From positions 1 to 44,068 of the forward strand of contig LJNG01000012.1 in assembly GCA_001302985.1 (NCBI GenBank): a stretch of DNA of 44,068 nt, in the 5' to 3' direction. Numbering within the stretch: the first letter of the stretch is position 1; each line of letters starts with the position of its first letter. The notes beneath the pieces were generated by a model. The model had not been told where the DNA came from. It ran no database searches and was given only the letters and a program-made list of their open reading frames with translations. Source of the DNA: Parcubacteria bacterium DG_74_3 (GTDB taxonomy: Bacteria > Patescibacteriota > Minisyncoccia > Minisyncoccales > DG-74-3). The translations under genes were made by a program, and so were the position numbers. Shown one piece after another: positions 19,244 to 27,909 of this stretch.

Positions 19244-19924
19244 TTGATGAAAAGCTATTTCATTATGAATTTTTTATCAAAATTTATATTCTTTTTGAAA
19301 AAACCAAAAATTATTATTGTGGCAGGCAAGGGAAAGTCTGATGTTGTTGAGGTTATTTATCAGGCTTTTAAAGAAAAAATGGGAATTGAAAAAATGGATT
19401 TTTCTTTTGGTTCTTTTTTAAAAGAAAATCTTTTTATTGTCGAACAAAACCAATTAAACTCACAATATCTACCCGGTTTAATTAAAAATTCCGAATTACC
19501 AATTCTGGTAATAAATCATGTTGGGGAAATTCCTTTGGAATCTGGTTTTTTCGCTGGAGATATCGAAGATGTTCAGGAAGCAATAAAATTAGCCAGATTA
19601 ATGCCCGCCCACGGATTTTTAGTTGTCAATTTTGATGATGACACAGTTAGAGAAATTAAAATAAAATCTCCAGCCCATGCTTTTACCCTTGGCTTTCAAG
19701 AAGGGGCTGATTTAAGAGCCAGTGATGTCAAATTAAACACTGGAACTAATTTTAAGGTAAATTATAAGGGGAAAATGGTTCCTGTCTGGTTAGAAAAACT
19801 CTTTGGTAAAGAAAAGATTTATAACGCTCTTACTACTTTCGGTGTTGGCATTATTCTTGGCCTAAACTTAATAGAGGTTTCTCAGGCTCTAAAATTTTAT
19901 CAGGACTCAGAGACTTTATCTTGA
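19244..19924 (+). CDS. Degenerate/truncated Mur ligase-like protein
   Basis: Position after ftsI; VNFDDDTVREI, ...GVGIILGLNLIEVSQAL resembles MurF/MurE middle domain. Confidence 0.5.
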   Translation: MMKSYFIMNFLSKFIFFLKKPKIIIVAGKGKSDVVEVIYQAFKEKMGIEKMDFSFGSFLKENLFIVEQNQLNSQYLPGLIKNSELPILVINHVGEIPLESGFFAGDIEDVQEAIKLARLMPAHGFLVVNFDDDTVREIKIKSPAHAFTLGFQEGADLRASDVKLNTGTNFKVNYKGKMVPVWLEKLFGKEKIYNALTTFGVGIILGLNLIEVSQALKFYQDSETLS

Positions 19925-19978
19925 AAAAATTTTTCAATTTGCTACAATCGAAGACGGAAAATTAAAACTGTTTAATCT

Positions 19979-20051
19979 GCCGCCATCGTCTAGTGGTCGA
20001 GGACACCAGCTTCTCAAGCTGGGAACACCGGTTCAACTCCGGTTGGCGGCA
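19979..20051 (+). tRNA. tRNA-Glu(CTC)
   Basis: GCCGCCA/TGGCGGC acceptor, CCAGC-TTCTCAA-GCTGG anticodon arm, CCGGTTCAACTCCGG T-arm; CCA not encoded. Confidence 0.93.
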
Positions 20052-20060
20052 CACAAAAGA

Positions 20061-20094
20061 TGCGGGGTCGGTTCGATTCCCGATAGGGGCACCA
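20061..20094 (+). pseudogene. tRNA 3'-half remnant
   Basis: GCGGGGTCGGTTCGATTCCCGATAGGGGCACCA: T-loop, acceptor 3' strand and ACCA without any 5' half. Confidence 0.5.
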
Positions 20095-20101
20095 TCAAAT
20101 T

Positions 20102-20129
20102 AAAAGAGCTGGCAATAAAGCTCTTTTTT
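20102..20129 (+). terminator. Intrinsic terminator after tRNA-Glu
   Basis: AAAGAGCT-GGCAATAA-AGCTCTTT + Ts. Confidence 0.8.
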
Positions 20130-20145
20130 AACTATAATTGAAACA

Positions 20146-22743
20146 ATGGCTGGAATTTTTTGGCACAATTTGAGCGCAAAAGAAACAGAAAAGATTCTAA
20201 AAACCCACACCAAAGAGGGATTAGATACTCAAGAGGTAAAAATTCGCCAAAAAGAATTTGGTAAAAACGTACTCCCGGAAGAAAAACCCTTATCAAGCTT
20301 AAATATATTTCTGGAACAATTTAGAAGTCCTCTGATTTATGTTTTGGTAATGGCAGGAATCATAACTCTTATTTTCAGGGAATATGCCGATACTATTGTT
20401 ATTTTTGCAGCAGTGATTGTTAATGTAATTGTTGGTTTTGCTCAAGAGAATAAAGCCTCTCAAGCCTTACAAGAATTAAAAAAAGTGGTTAGATATGAGG
20501 CTAAAGTTTTAAGAGAAGGAAATCTCAAGGTTATTGATTCCATAGAACTGGTGCCAGGTGATGTTATTTTTCTCAATCCCGGTGATAAGGTTTCGGCCGA
20601 TGGCAGAATTATTGAATGTCAGAATCTTAAAATCAATGAAATGACACTAACCGGAGAATGGTTGTCTGCCACCAAGAATGCGGCAGTTTTGCCCAAAGGG
20701 CTCCATCTGGCTGATAGAGATAATATGGTTTATATGGGTACTATAGTAGAAGATGGAAAAGCAAAAGCCATAATTACAGAAACTGGAATTAGAACGGAGA
20801 TTGGAAAAATTGCCGAGATGGTAAAAGAAACCAGAGAAGAAAAAACGCCATATCAAAGGAAGATAGCCAACTTTTCAAGATTTGTGGGAATAATTATCGG
20901 AGTGATATGTTTTGTAATTTTTCTCGAAGGAATGGCAATCGGAAGAGAGCCAATAAAAATGTTTGAAACGGCAGTAGCTGTAGCTGTAGCTGCTATTCCC
21001 GAAGGATTGCCAGTATGTATAACCGTAATTTTGGCCCTGGGAATGCAAAGAATATTAAAAAAGCAGGGCTTAGTAAGGAAATTGGTGTCTACGGAGACCC
21101 TTGGGAGCACCAGCATAATTTGTACCGATAAAACCGCCACCTTAACCGAAGGGAAAATGAAAGTAAGCGAAATAATCGGAGATAAGTTTTTGTCCTTAAA
21201 GGCAGCTGCCTTAACATCAGAAGCTTTTATTGAAAATCCTAAGGAGTCAGAAGAAAATTGGATTTTGAGGGGACGACCTACTGATAGAGCGCTTTTAGAA
21301 GCAGGCATCAAAGCCGGAATTAACAAGAAAAAAGAATTTGAAAAGCAAAAACTTGCCGAACTTCCTTTTAATCCTATAAATAAGTTCGCAGTTGCAATAT
21401 ATCAAGAAAATGGAGAAAAAAAATTATATATTTGCGGAGCTCCAGAGAAAATTTTAGAAATTTGCATCTTTAAGAAAGAAGAAGAAGAAAGACTAGAAAA
21501 ACAATTAGATATGTTAGCTCAAAAGGGCTTGAGGGTGGTAGCATCGGCCCATAAAAAATTAAAAATTAAAAACAAAAAAATAAAAATTGAAGAAGAGTTA
21601 AATAATTTGACTTTTCTTGGATTTATTACCCTAAAAGACCCTATTCGTAAGGAAGTAAAAGGAGCAATTAAAATTTGTAGGCAAGCGGGAATAAGGCCCA
21701 TTATTGTAACTGGTGACCATAAGTTAACAGCCAAAGCGGTTGCCGAAGAACTCGGTTTTAAAATAAAAAAAGAAAATATTTTAGAAGGAAAAGATTTAGA
21801 CAATATGTCTGATGCCGATTTTGAAAGAATATTAGATAGAATTAAAATTTATTCCAGGGTGGAACCAAAGCATAAAATGAGAATTGTTGAAGCCTGGCAA
21901 GAAAGGGGAGAGGTGGTAGCTATGACAGGAGATGGCATCAACGATGCCCCGGCTCTAAAAAAAGCAGATATCGGGGTGGCATTGGGTTCAGGTACCGAAG
22001 TAGCCAAAGAAACATCGGATTTAATTTTGTTAAACGATAGTTTTTCAATTATTGTTGCTGCAGTAGAAGAAGGACGGGCAATTGTTGATAATATTCAAAA
22101 AGTAATTACTTATTTGCTTTTTGATAGTTTTAGTGAAGTATTTTTGATTGGTGGCTCAATGATTATTGCCTTGTTAACAAATCATGTCTGGATTTTGCCC
22201 ATTACCGCTCTTCAAATCCTCTGGACCAACTTAATTGAAGATGGCTTTCCAGACATCGCCTTAGCTTTCGAGCCCAAGGAAGATGATTTAATGCAAAGAA
22301 AACCCGGAAGTCATGACATCTCTCTATTAACAAAAGAAATGAAAGCTCTTATTTTAATTGCAGGTCTTATTGATGACATTTTTCTTTTGGGGCTCTTTTT
22401 CTGGCTGCTCAATAAATTTGGTGTAGGGAAAATAGATTACATTCGAACAATGATTTTTGCCGGTCTTTCCATTGATACTTTTTATGTTGCTCTTGCTTGT
22501 AAAAGTTTAAGGAAGAATCTATGGCATATTAATCCTCTTTCTAATAGGTTTTTAAATTGGGCAATCATTTTTGGAATTTTCATGTTAGTTTTAGCTCTCT
22601 ACGCTCCTCCCCTTCAACGTTTTTTAAATACGGTACCTCTCAAACCAAACGATTGGTTGATTATTCTTGGGCTAGGTATGATTGAGATGATTTTAATTGA
22701 AATTACCAAATATTATTTTATAACCACAAAACAAACATCATGA
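20146..22743 (+). CDS. Cation-translocating P-type ATPase (Ca2+/P2-like)
   Basis: AAIPEGLPV, ICTDKTATLTEGKMKV, MTGDGINDAPALKKADIGVALGSGTEVAKE. Confidence 0.93.
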   Translation: MAGIFWHNLSAKETEKILKTHTKEGLDTQEVKIRQKEFGKNVLPEEKPLSSLNIFLEQFRSPLIYVLVMAGIITLIFREYADTIVIFAAVIVNVIVGFAQENKASQALQELKKVVRYEAKVLREGNLKVIDSIELVPGDVIFLNPGDKVSADGRIIECQNLKINEMTLTGEWLSATKNAAVLPKGLHLADRDNMVYMGTIVEDGKAKAIITETGIRTEIGKIAEMVKETREEKTPYQRKIANFSRFVGIIIGVICFVIFLEGMAIGREPIKMFETAVAVAVAAIPEGLPVCITVILALGMQRILKKQGLVRKLVSTETLGSTSIICTDKTATLTEGKMKVSEIIGDKFLSLKAAALTSEAFIENPKESEENWILRGRPTDRALLEAGIKAGINKKKEFEKQKLAELPFNPINKFAVAIYQENGEKKLYICGAPEKILEICIFKKEEEERLEKQLDMLAQKGLRVVASAHKKLKIKNKKIKIEEELNNLTFLGFITLKDPIRKEVKGAIKICRQAGIRPIIVTGDHKLTAKAVAEELGFKIKKENILEGKDLDNMSDADFERILDRIKIYSRVEPKHKMRIVEAWQERGEVVAMTGDGINDAPALKKADIGVALGSGTEVAKETSDLILLNDSFSIIVAAVEEGRAIVDNIQKVITYLLFDSFSEVFLIGGSMIIALLTNHVWILPITALQILWTNLIEDGFPDIALAFEPKEDDLMQRKPGSHDISLLTKEMKALILIAGLIDDIFLLGLFFWLLNKFGVGKIDYIRTMIFAGLSIDTFYVALACKSLRKNLWHINPLSNRFLNWAIIFGIFMLVLALYAPPLQRFLNTVPLKPNDWLIILGLGMIEMILIEITKYYFITTKQTS

Positions 22744-23696
22744 TTTTATATATTTTTATTTTTATTATTTCCTGCTTAATGCTTTTTTGGGCCGGAAAAG
22801 AATTGGTTACGGCTCTAACGCGAATAGCTCAATTTTTAAACTGGCGAGAATTTGTAGTAGCCTTTTTTGTAATGGCTTTTGCCGCTTCAATACCCAATCT
22901 TTTTGTCGGCATTTCCTCTGCCCTCCACGGAATTCCTCAACTTTCTTTTGGAGATATTGTTGGTGGAAACGTGATTGATTTAACCATTGCTGTGGCCTTA
23001 GCCGCCTTTGTTGCCAAACAAATTCCAGCTGAAAGCCGAACGGTTCAAATAACTTCATTATTTACTATCTTAATTGCTATTTTGCCTTTACTTTTAATCT
23101 TAGACGGAATTTTGGGTAGGGGAGATGGAATTGTATTAATGGGTGGTTTTGGTCTTTATTCTGCCTGGCTTTTCTCAAAAAAAGAGAGATTTACCAGAGT
23201 TTACGACGCTCAAAAAATATCTATTGTTAAGAGTTTTCGACTTTTTTTGAAAGATATAGGAAAAATATTATTGGGAATTGCGTTTTTGCTTTTATCGGCA
23301 GAAGGAATTATCATGTCAGCTTCTTTTTTCGCTAAAAATTTAAATTTACCCCTTTCTTTAATTGGAATTTTGCTTGTTGGCTTAGGAAATGCTATTCCCG
23401 AAATTTACTTTGCCATTGCTTGCGCTAAGGCAGGAGACACCTGGATGATTTTAGGTAATTTAATGGGGGCTGTTATAATGCCTGCTACCTTGGTCCTGGG
23501 AATCGTAGCTCTAATTTGTCCGATTAAAATAATTGACTTTACCCCCTTTGCTATAGGTCGTTTTTTTCTAATAATTTCAGCTCTATTTTTCCTCTTTTTT
23601 GTCCGAACCGACCGCAAAATTACTAAAAGAGAAGCAGTATTCTTGCTTTCAATTTACATCCTTTTTGTTCTTTGCGAGGTATCTTTGACTCGATAA
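22740..23696 (+). CDS. Sodium/calcium exchanger (CaCA) family protein
   Basis: FVVAFFVMAFAASIPNLFVGISSALHGIPQLSFGDIVGGNVIDLTIAVAL and second repeat LIGILLVGLGNAIPEIYFAI. Confidence 0.88.
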   Translation: MILYIFIFIISCLMLFWAGKELVTALTRIAQFLNWREFVVAFFVMAFAASIPNLFVGISSALHGIPQLSFGDIVGGNVIDLTIAVALAAFVAKQIPAESRTVQITSLFTILIAILPLLLILDGILGRGDGIVLMGGFGLYSAWLFSKKERFTRVYDAQKISIVKSFRLFLKDIGKILLGIAFLLLSAEGIIMSASFFAKNLNLPLSLIGILLVGLGNAIPEIYFAIACAKAGDTWMILGNLMGAVIMPATLVLGIVALICPIKIIDFTPFAIGRFFLIISALFFLFFVRTDRKITKREAVFLLSIYILFVLCEVSLTR

Positions 23697-23733
23697 CATT
23701 AATCTGTTAAAATTGCTTCATTGGGTAAATTCA

Positions 23734-24705
23734 ATGGACTATCTAACTTTTATAATACTTTTGATTCTTGTTGGTGTTTTTTTGCTTTTAATTCGTTTTA
23801 TATCACAAATAAGCGAAAAACTGGGTCAGCAGGGCCAGATGAACTCACAGCAAGCCCAGGACATTCAAGAAATTAAAGAAAAATTGCTCCTGGGTACTCA
23901 ACTTCAAGACCATTTAAAAAATGGAGTTGAAAAAACAAAAAGCTTACTGGAAGATCTCAAAAGGGCTGACCAGGTCAGGCAAGAAAAAGAAACTGAATTT
24001 TTAGAAAGAATAAAAAGGGTCGATGAAATTATTGCAGGTACCTCAGCTAAAGGAATATCAGGTGAAGAAATTTTAAGAGAAACATTTAAAAAATTGCCAC
24101 CAGAAATGATAGAGACAAATTTTACTGTTGGTGGAAAAACCGTAGAGTTTTCCCTGGTTTTACCCAACAATAAAAGAATACCCATCGATTCTAAATGGCC
24201 AGCCGGTAATTTACTATTAGAATTAGAAAAAGAAACCTCTCCTAAAAAAAGAAAAGAGATTGCTTCAGAGATTGAGAAGGAAACCATTAAAAGAATCAAA
24301 GAAGTCAAACAATATATAGACCCCAGGGTTACCTGGTCTCAGGCAGTAGCTGCGGTACCTGATTCTGTCTATAGCATTTGTCGGGAAGCTCACTTAAGGG
24401 CGAGAGAAAACGATGTGATTTTGATGCCCTATTCAATGGTCTTACCCTTGCTTCTTTACATGTATCGACTTCATCTTCAATATGCTATATCTATTGATAT
24501 GGAGAATCTTCAAAATCATTTAATCGGCATTTCCAGAAATCTTGATGAAATGGAAAATATTCTGGAAAATAAAATTTATCGAGGAACAACCATGGTTTCC
24601 AATGCTTATTCAGATTACAAACAAATGATTAGTAAAATTAGGTCTTCTTTAAGTGAGCTTCAAATTAAACAACCCAAAGAAACAAAGAAATTAAATAAAC
24701 CATAA
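23734..24705 (+). CDS. rmuC: DNA recombination protein RmuC
   Basis: GISGEEILRETFKKLPPEMIETNFTVGGKTVEFSLVLPNNKRIPIDSKWPAGNLL; coiled-coil N-terminus; start 23713 also possible. Confidence 0.88.
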   Translation: MDYLTFIILLILVGVFLLLIRFISQISEKLGQQGQMNSQQAQDIQEIKEKLLLGTQLQDHLKNGVEKTKSLLEDLKRADQVRQEKETEFLERIKRVDEIIAGTSAKGISGEEILRETFKKLPPEMIETNFTVGGKTVEFSLVLPNNKRIPIDSKWPAGNLLLELEKETSPKKRKEIASEIEKETIKRIKEVKQYIDPRVTWSQAVAAVPDSVYSICREAHLRARENDVILMPYSMVLPLLLYMYRLHLQYAISIDMENLQNHLIGISRNLDEMENILENKIYRGTTMVSNAYSDYKQMISKIRSSLSELQIKQPKETKKLNKP

Positions 24706-24713
24706 ATAAAAAC

Positions 24714-25034
24714 ATGGCTTTAGCTGTAATCAAAACAGGTGGTAAACAATATTTGGTATCACCCGGTCAAAAAATAAAAATTGAAAAAATAGACGCTGAA
24801 GAAGGAAAAGAAATAATTTTTCGTGAGGTTTTGCTTTTGGAAAAAGGAAACAAAATAGAAATTGGAACCCCGCTGGTAAAAGGAGTTAAGGTTACTGGCA
24901 AGGTGCTTTCCCAGAAAAAGGGCAAGAAGGTAATTGTTCTTAAATATAAATCCAAAACCCGTTATAAGGTCAAGCAAGGACACCGACAACCCTTTACCGA
25001 AGTAGAAATAATAAAAATCGAAACCAGCAAATAA
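24714..25034 (+). CDS. rplU: 50S ribosomal protein L21
   Basis: MALAVIKTGGKQYLVSPGQKIKIEKI...KYKSKTRYKVKQGHRQPFTEVEI. Confidence 0.95.
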   Translation: MALAVIKTGGKQYLVSPGQKIKIEKIDAEEGKEIIFREVLLLEKGNKIEIGTPLVKGVKVTGKVLSQKKGKKVIVLKYKSKTRYKVKQGHRQPFTEVEIIKIETSK

Positions 25035-25080
25035 AATTGTTCGGGAAGTCTTCCCGCACAAGATAAAAATCTGTCATTAA

Positions 25081-25109
25081 TTGACAAATTTTTTATTTAG
25101 GTGTATAAT
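25081..25109 (+). promoter_or_regulatory. Perfect consensus sigma70 promoter
   Basis: TTGACA (25081-25086)-N17-TATAAT (25104-25109). Confidence 0.85.
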
Positions 25110-25149
25110 ATAAACAGATCTTTCCAAACAAAAAGGGGAGTGAAGAAAA

Positions 25150-25506
25150 ATAAAAGTTAAAGCTTCATTAGATCGGTCTAGTTTTATACTTAGATTTGGT
25201 GTCGATGAAACAGTTGTAGCTGAAGAAACGGGCTTTCTCGACACAATTAGCAAAAACTATATAATGGTTGTCTTAGATAATAAAGAACTAGATAGTCTTT
25301 CACCACAACAAAGCCAGTTTCTAACCGGATACCTTAAAGACCCCTTAGCAGAATTCGGTGAATGCTTACTAATACTTGCCTTTCTTGTCAAGGGAGGCCT
25401 AATAGAAAAACCCTCAGAAGTTACAAGGAAATCATTAAAAAAACTAAAAGAACAATTACTGTCATTGGGGGACCGAGAGCTTGGAAAACAATTACTCGGC
25501 ACTTAA
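25150..25506 (+). CDS. Hypothetical protein, probable ATA start (ORF track start 25264 likely too late)
   Basis: Open frame from ATA 25150: IKVKASLDRSSFILRFGVDETVVAEETGFLDTISKNYIMVVLDNKEL...; SD AAGGGGAG upstream. Confidence 0.55.
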   Translation: MKVKASLDRSSFILRFGVDETVVAEETGFLDTISKNYIMVVLDNKELDSLSPQQSQFLTGYLKDPLAEFGECLLILAFLVKGGLIEKPSEVTRKSLKKLKEQLLSLGDRELGKQLLGT

Positions 25507-25599
25507 ATCCTTCCATCTTCCCTTCTTTTTTTCGAGCCAATAATCGTTTATTAGTTCGAAAAAGAGAAGCACATTTACAAAAAGCGGTGACCAGAATTG

Positions 25600-25758
25600 A
25601 TGGGATTACTGTTTGCGCTACTTACCTTATCTATCTTTACTATATCGGTTTTTTGGACGGCTTTTCAGTCTATATTTTATCCCGAAACAGAATGGCAACT
25701 CGGCACCGATAAAGGTTGGTTTCTACAAAAACCTCGCAAAAATAAAAATAGGGGATAA
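25600..25758 (+). CDS. Possible 52-aa membrane protein
   Basis: MGLLFALLTLSIFTISVFWTAFQSIFYPETEWQLGTDKGWFLQKPRKNKNRG; terminator-like hairpin overlaps its end. Confidence 0.35.
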   Translation: MGLLFALLTLSIFTISVFWTAFQSIFYPETEWQLGTDKGWFLQKPRKNKNRG

Positions 25759-25772
25759 CCTTCCCCTTTTTA
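25749..25772 (+). terminator. Terminator-like hairpin
   Basis: AGGGG-ATAACCTT-CCCCTTTTT. Confidence 0.5.
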
Positions 25773-25798
25773 ATTTAAAAATTGAAAAATATCAGGAA

Positions 25799-26395
25799 TC
25801 AAGACCTTTTTTCTAAGGCACTTTTTATGGTTTCTTGGTCGGCGTATTCTAACTCTCCTCCTGCGGGCAAACCCCTACCCAAACGCGTTATTTTTTTATT
25901 AAGATTTTTCAGAGCTCTTTCCAGATATAAGGCAGTGGCTTCGCCCTCTGCTGTTGGATTGGTAGCAATAATAATTTCTTCAATCCCAGGATTTTGCTTC
26001 ATTCTTTTAACGAGTTCTTTTGTTCTCAATTGTTTTATATCTTTTTTTCTTAGACTAGAAACCGTTCCTCCTAATATAAAATAGAGACCTTCATATTTTT
26101 TTGTTTTTTCGATAGCAATTAAATCAGTTTCGTTTTCAACAATACAAAGTAAGGTTTTGTCCCGGCCAGGATTTGTGCAAAGCTCACAAAGATCGCCTTC
26201 ACCCTCAAACGTATTAAAACAGAAAGAACAAACCCTGACGTTTTTCTTTAAATCTTCTATAGCTTTTATTAATTTATCAACCTCTTCTTTTTTTTGTTTC
26301 CTTAAATAAAAAACAAATCGGGCAGCAGTTCTGGGCCCAATCGTGGGAAACTGAGCAAATAAATCAATGAGTTTTTGAATTGAAGGAGGATACAT
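25799..26395 (-). CDS. recR: Recombination protein RecR
   Basis: LFAQFPTIGPRTAARFVFYL; CSFCFNTFEGEGDLCELC zinc finger; Toprim IIIATNPTAEGEATALYL. Confidence 0.95.
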   Translation of the reverse strand: MYPPSIQKLIDLFAQFPTIGPRTAARFVFYLRKQKKEEVDKLIKAIEDLKKNVRVCSFCFNTFEGEGDLCELCTNPGRDKTLLCIVENETDLIAIEKTKKYEGLYFILGGTVSSLRKKDIKQLRTKELVKRMKQNPGIEEIIIATNPTAEGEATALYLERALKNLNKKITRLGRGLPAGGELEYADQETIKSALEKRS

Positions 26396-26408
26396 TAAGA
26401 AAAGAATA

Positions 26409-26436
26409 TAGAATTTAGAAAATAGAACTTAAAAAG
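26409..26436 (+). repeat. Degenerate copy of 14-bp intergenic repeat (copy B)
   Basis: TAGAATTTAGAAAATAGAACTTAAAAAG. Confidence 0.45.
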
Positions 26437-26454
26437 AAACATTCCAAATTGTTA

Positions 26455-27807
26455 CTACTCTTCAAATCGCCTTTCTAAATTACGGAAAGTGACCCTACTT
26501 TCGTCAAAATAAAGCTCTACTTTACCGACTGGACCGTTACGATGTTTAGCAATCATTATATCGGCTATGTTTTTTCGAGCAGTATCTGAACGATATCTAT
26601 CTTCCCGGTAAATGAAAAGGACCACATCTGAATCTTGTTCCAGAGACCCCGACTCCCTTAAATCAGCTAATCTTGGAATCTGGGGTGACCTTTGTTCAAC
26701 TGCTCGAGATAATTGAGAAATGGCTAGAACCGGAACGTTGAGTTCTCTGGCTAGGGTTTTTAAGGCGCGAGAAATTTCAGTAACTTGTTGAACCACTGAA
26801 TCTCTGGGATTCCTGGGTTCCATTAATTGCAAATAATCAACAATGATTAAGCCCAATCCTATTTGAGCTTGTAATCTTCTAGCCATAGCTCTCATCTGTA
26901 AAATATTTAAAGAGGGGGTGTCGTCAATATAAAATGGGGCTTTGGCTAAAATATCCAGGGCTTGTCGAATTCTTGAAAAATCGTCATCTTCTCCTTCTGC
27001 TGAAAGTCTGCCCGTTCTTAATCTCCACAAATCAACATTGGCTATGGTTGAAATTAATCTATCCACTACTTGGTCTCGAGACATTTCTAGGGAAAACATT
27101 CCAATTGGTATTCCCTCTGCAATGGCAACATGGGATGCAATATTGAGGGCTAAGCTGCTTTTTCCCATAGCTGGCCTGGAAGCCAAAATTATCATGTCAG
27201 ACCTCTGGAGCCCACCCAGAATATTATCTAAGGCGGTGAAACCTGTGGGCAAACCCCGAATACCACTCTGATGTTTAGATATTCTGTCAATTCTTTCAAA
27301 AGCTTCTTCTAAAGACACTTTGACGGGTAAGAAATTTTGACTTAGATTCTTTTGAGCAATGTTAAAAATTCTTCTTTCTGCCTTGTCTAAAATCATATCT
27401 ATATCATCGGTTTCATTGTGGCCCAGAAGTTCAATTTCGCTCGATGCCTCAATTAAATCTCTTAAAATTCTCTTTCGCTGAACAATTTGAGCATAATTGA
27501 AAACATGGCGAGCAGTAGGAACGGAATTAACCAATTCGGTCAAGAAACCCACTCCCCCTATTTCTTCTAATTTGCCTCGTTCTTTAATTCGATTGGAAAG
27601 AGAAAGTAGGTCAATGGGCTCTCCTCTTTCAAATAAATCTAAAGCTGCCTGATAAATTTCCTGATGCGGTGCTCGATAAAAATCTCCAGATTGTAAAAAA
27701 TCAGCCACTCTGGTAATGGCATTTTTATCAATCATCAAACATCCCAACAAAGACCTTTCAGCTTCAATGCTCTGAGGAGGTAATTTTTCGGGTAGCTCAT
27801 TGGCCAT
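26455..27807 (-). CDS. dnaB: Replicative DNA helicase
   Basis: PQSIEAERSLLGCLMID; ILASRPAMGKSSLALNIA; IIVDYLQLM; LAISQLSRAVEQR. Confidence 0.97.
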   Translation of the reverse strand: MANELPEKLPPQSIEAERSLLGCLMIDKNAITRVADFLQSGDFYRAPHQEIYQAALDLFERGEPIDLLSLSNRIKERGKLEEIGGVGFLTELVNSVPTARHVFNYAQIVQRKRILRDLIEASSEIELLGHNETDDIDMILDKAERRIFNIAQKNLSQNFLPVKVSLEEAFERIDRISKHQSGIRGLPTGFTALDNILGGLQRSDMIILASRPAMGKSSLALNIASHVAIAEGIPIGMFSLEMSRDQVVDRLISTIANVDLWRLRTGRLSAEGEDDDFSRIRQALDILAKAPFYIDDTPSLNILQMRAMARRLQAQIGLGLIIVDYLQLMEPRNPRDSVVQQVTEISRALKTLARELNVPVLAISQLSRAVEQRSPQIPRLADLRESGSLEQDSDVVLFIYREDRYRSDTARKNIADIMIAKHRNGPVGKVELYFDESRVTFRNLERRFEE

Positions 27808-27909
27808 ACATCTTAATTTAGCACAAAAAAGAAAAGGTTGGCAAGACCCTAAATTTTTACTAAAATTCGCAGAGATTTTAAAAATTTGCTAAAATCTTAT
27901 TAAATTAAC

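Noticed and set aside
20853-21326. 157-aa minus-strand ORF inside P-type ATPase
   Set aside because: Antisense shadow of a conserved gene, no family signature.
25362-25712. 116-aa ORF overlapping the 25150-25506 gene
   Set aside because: Out of frame with the better supported gene, no SD, low-complexity Arg/Lys/Ser composition.
26934-27271. Plus-strand ORFs inside dnaB
   Set aside because: Antisense to a well-conserved gene; shadow ORFs.
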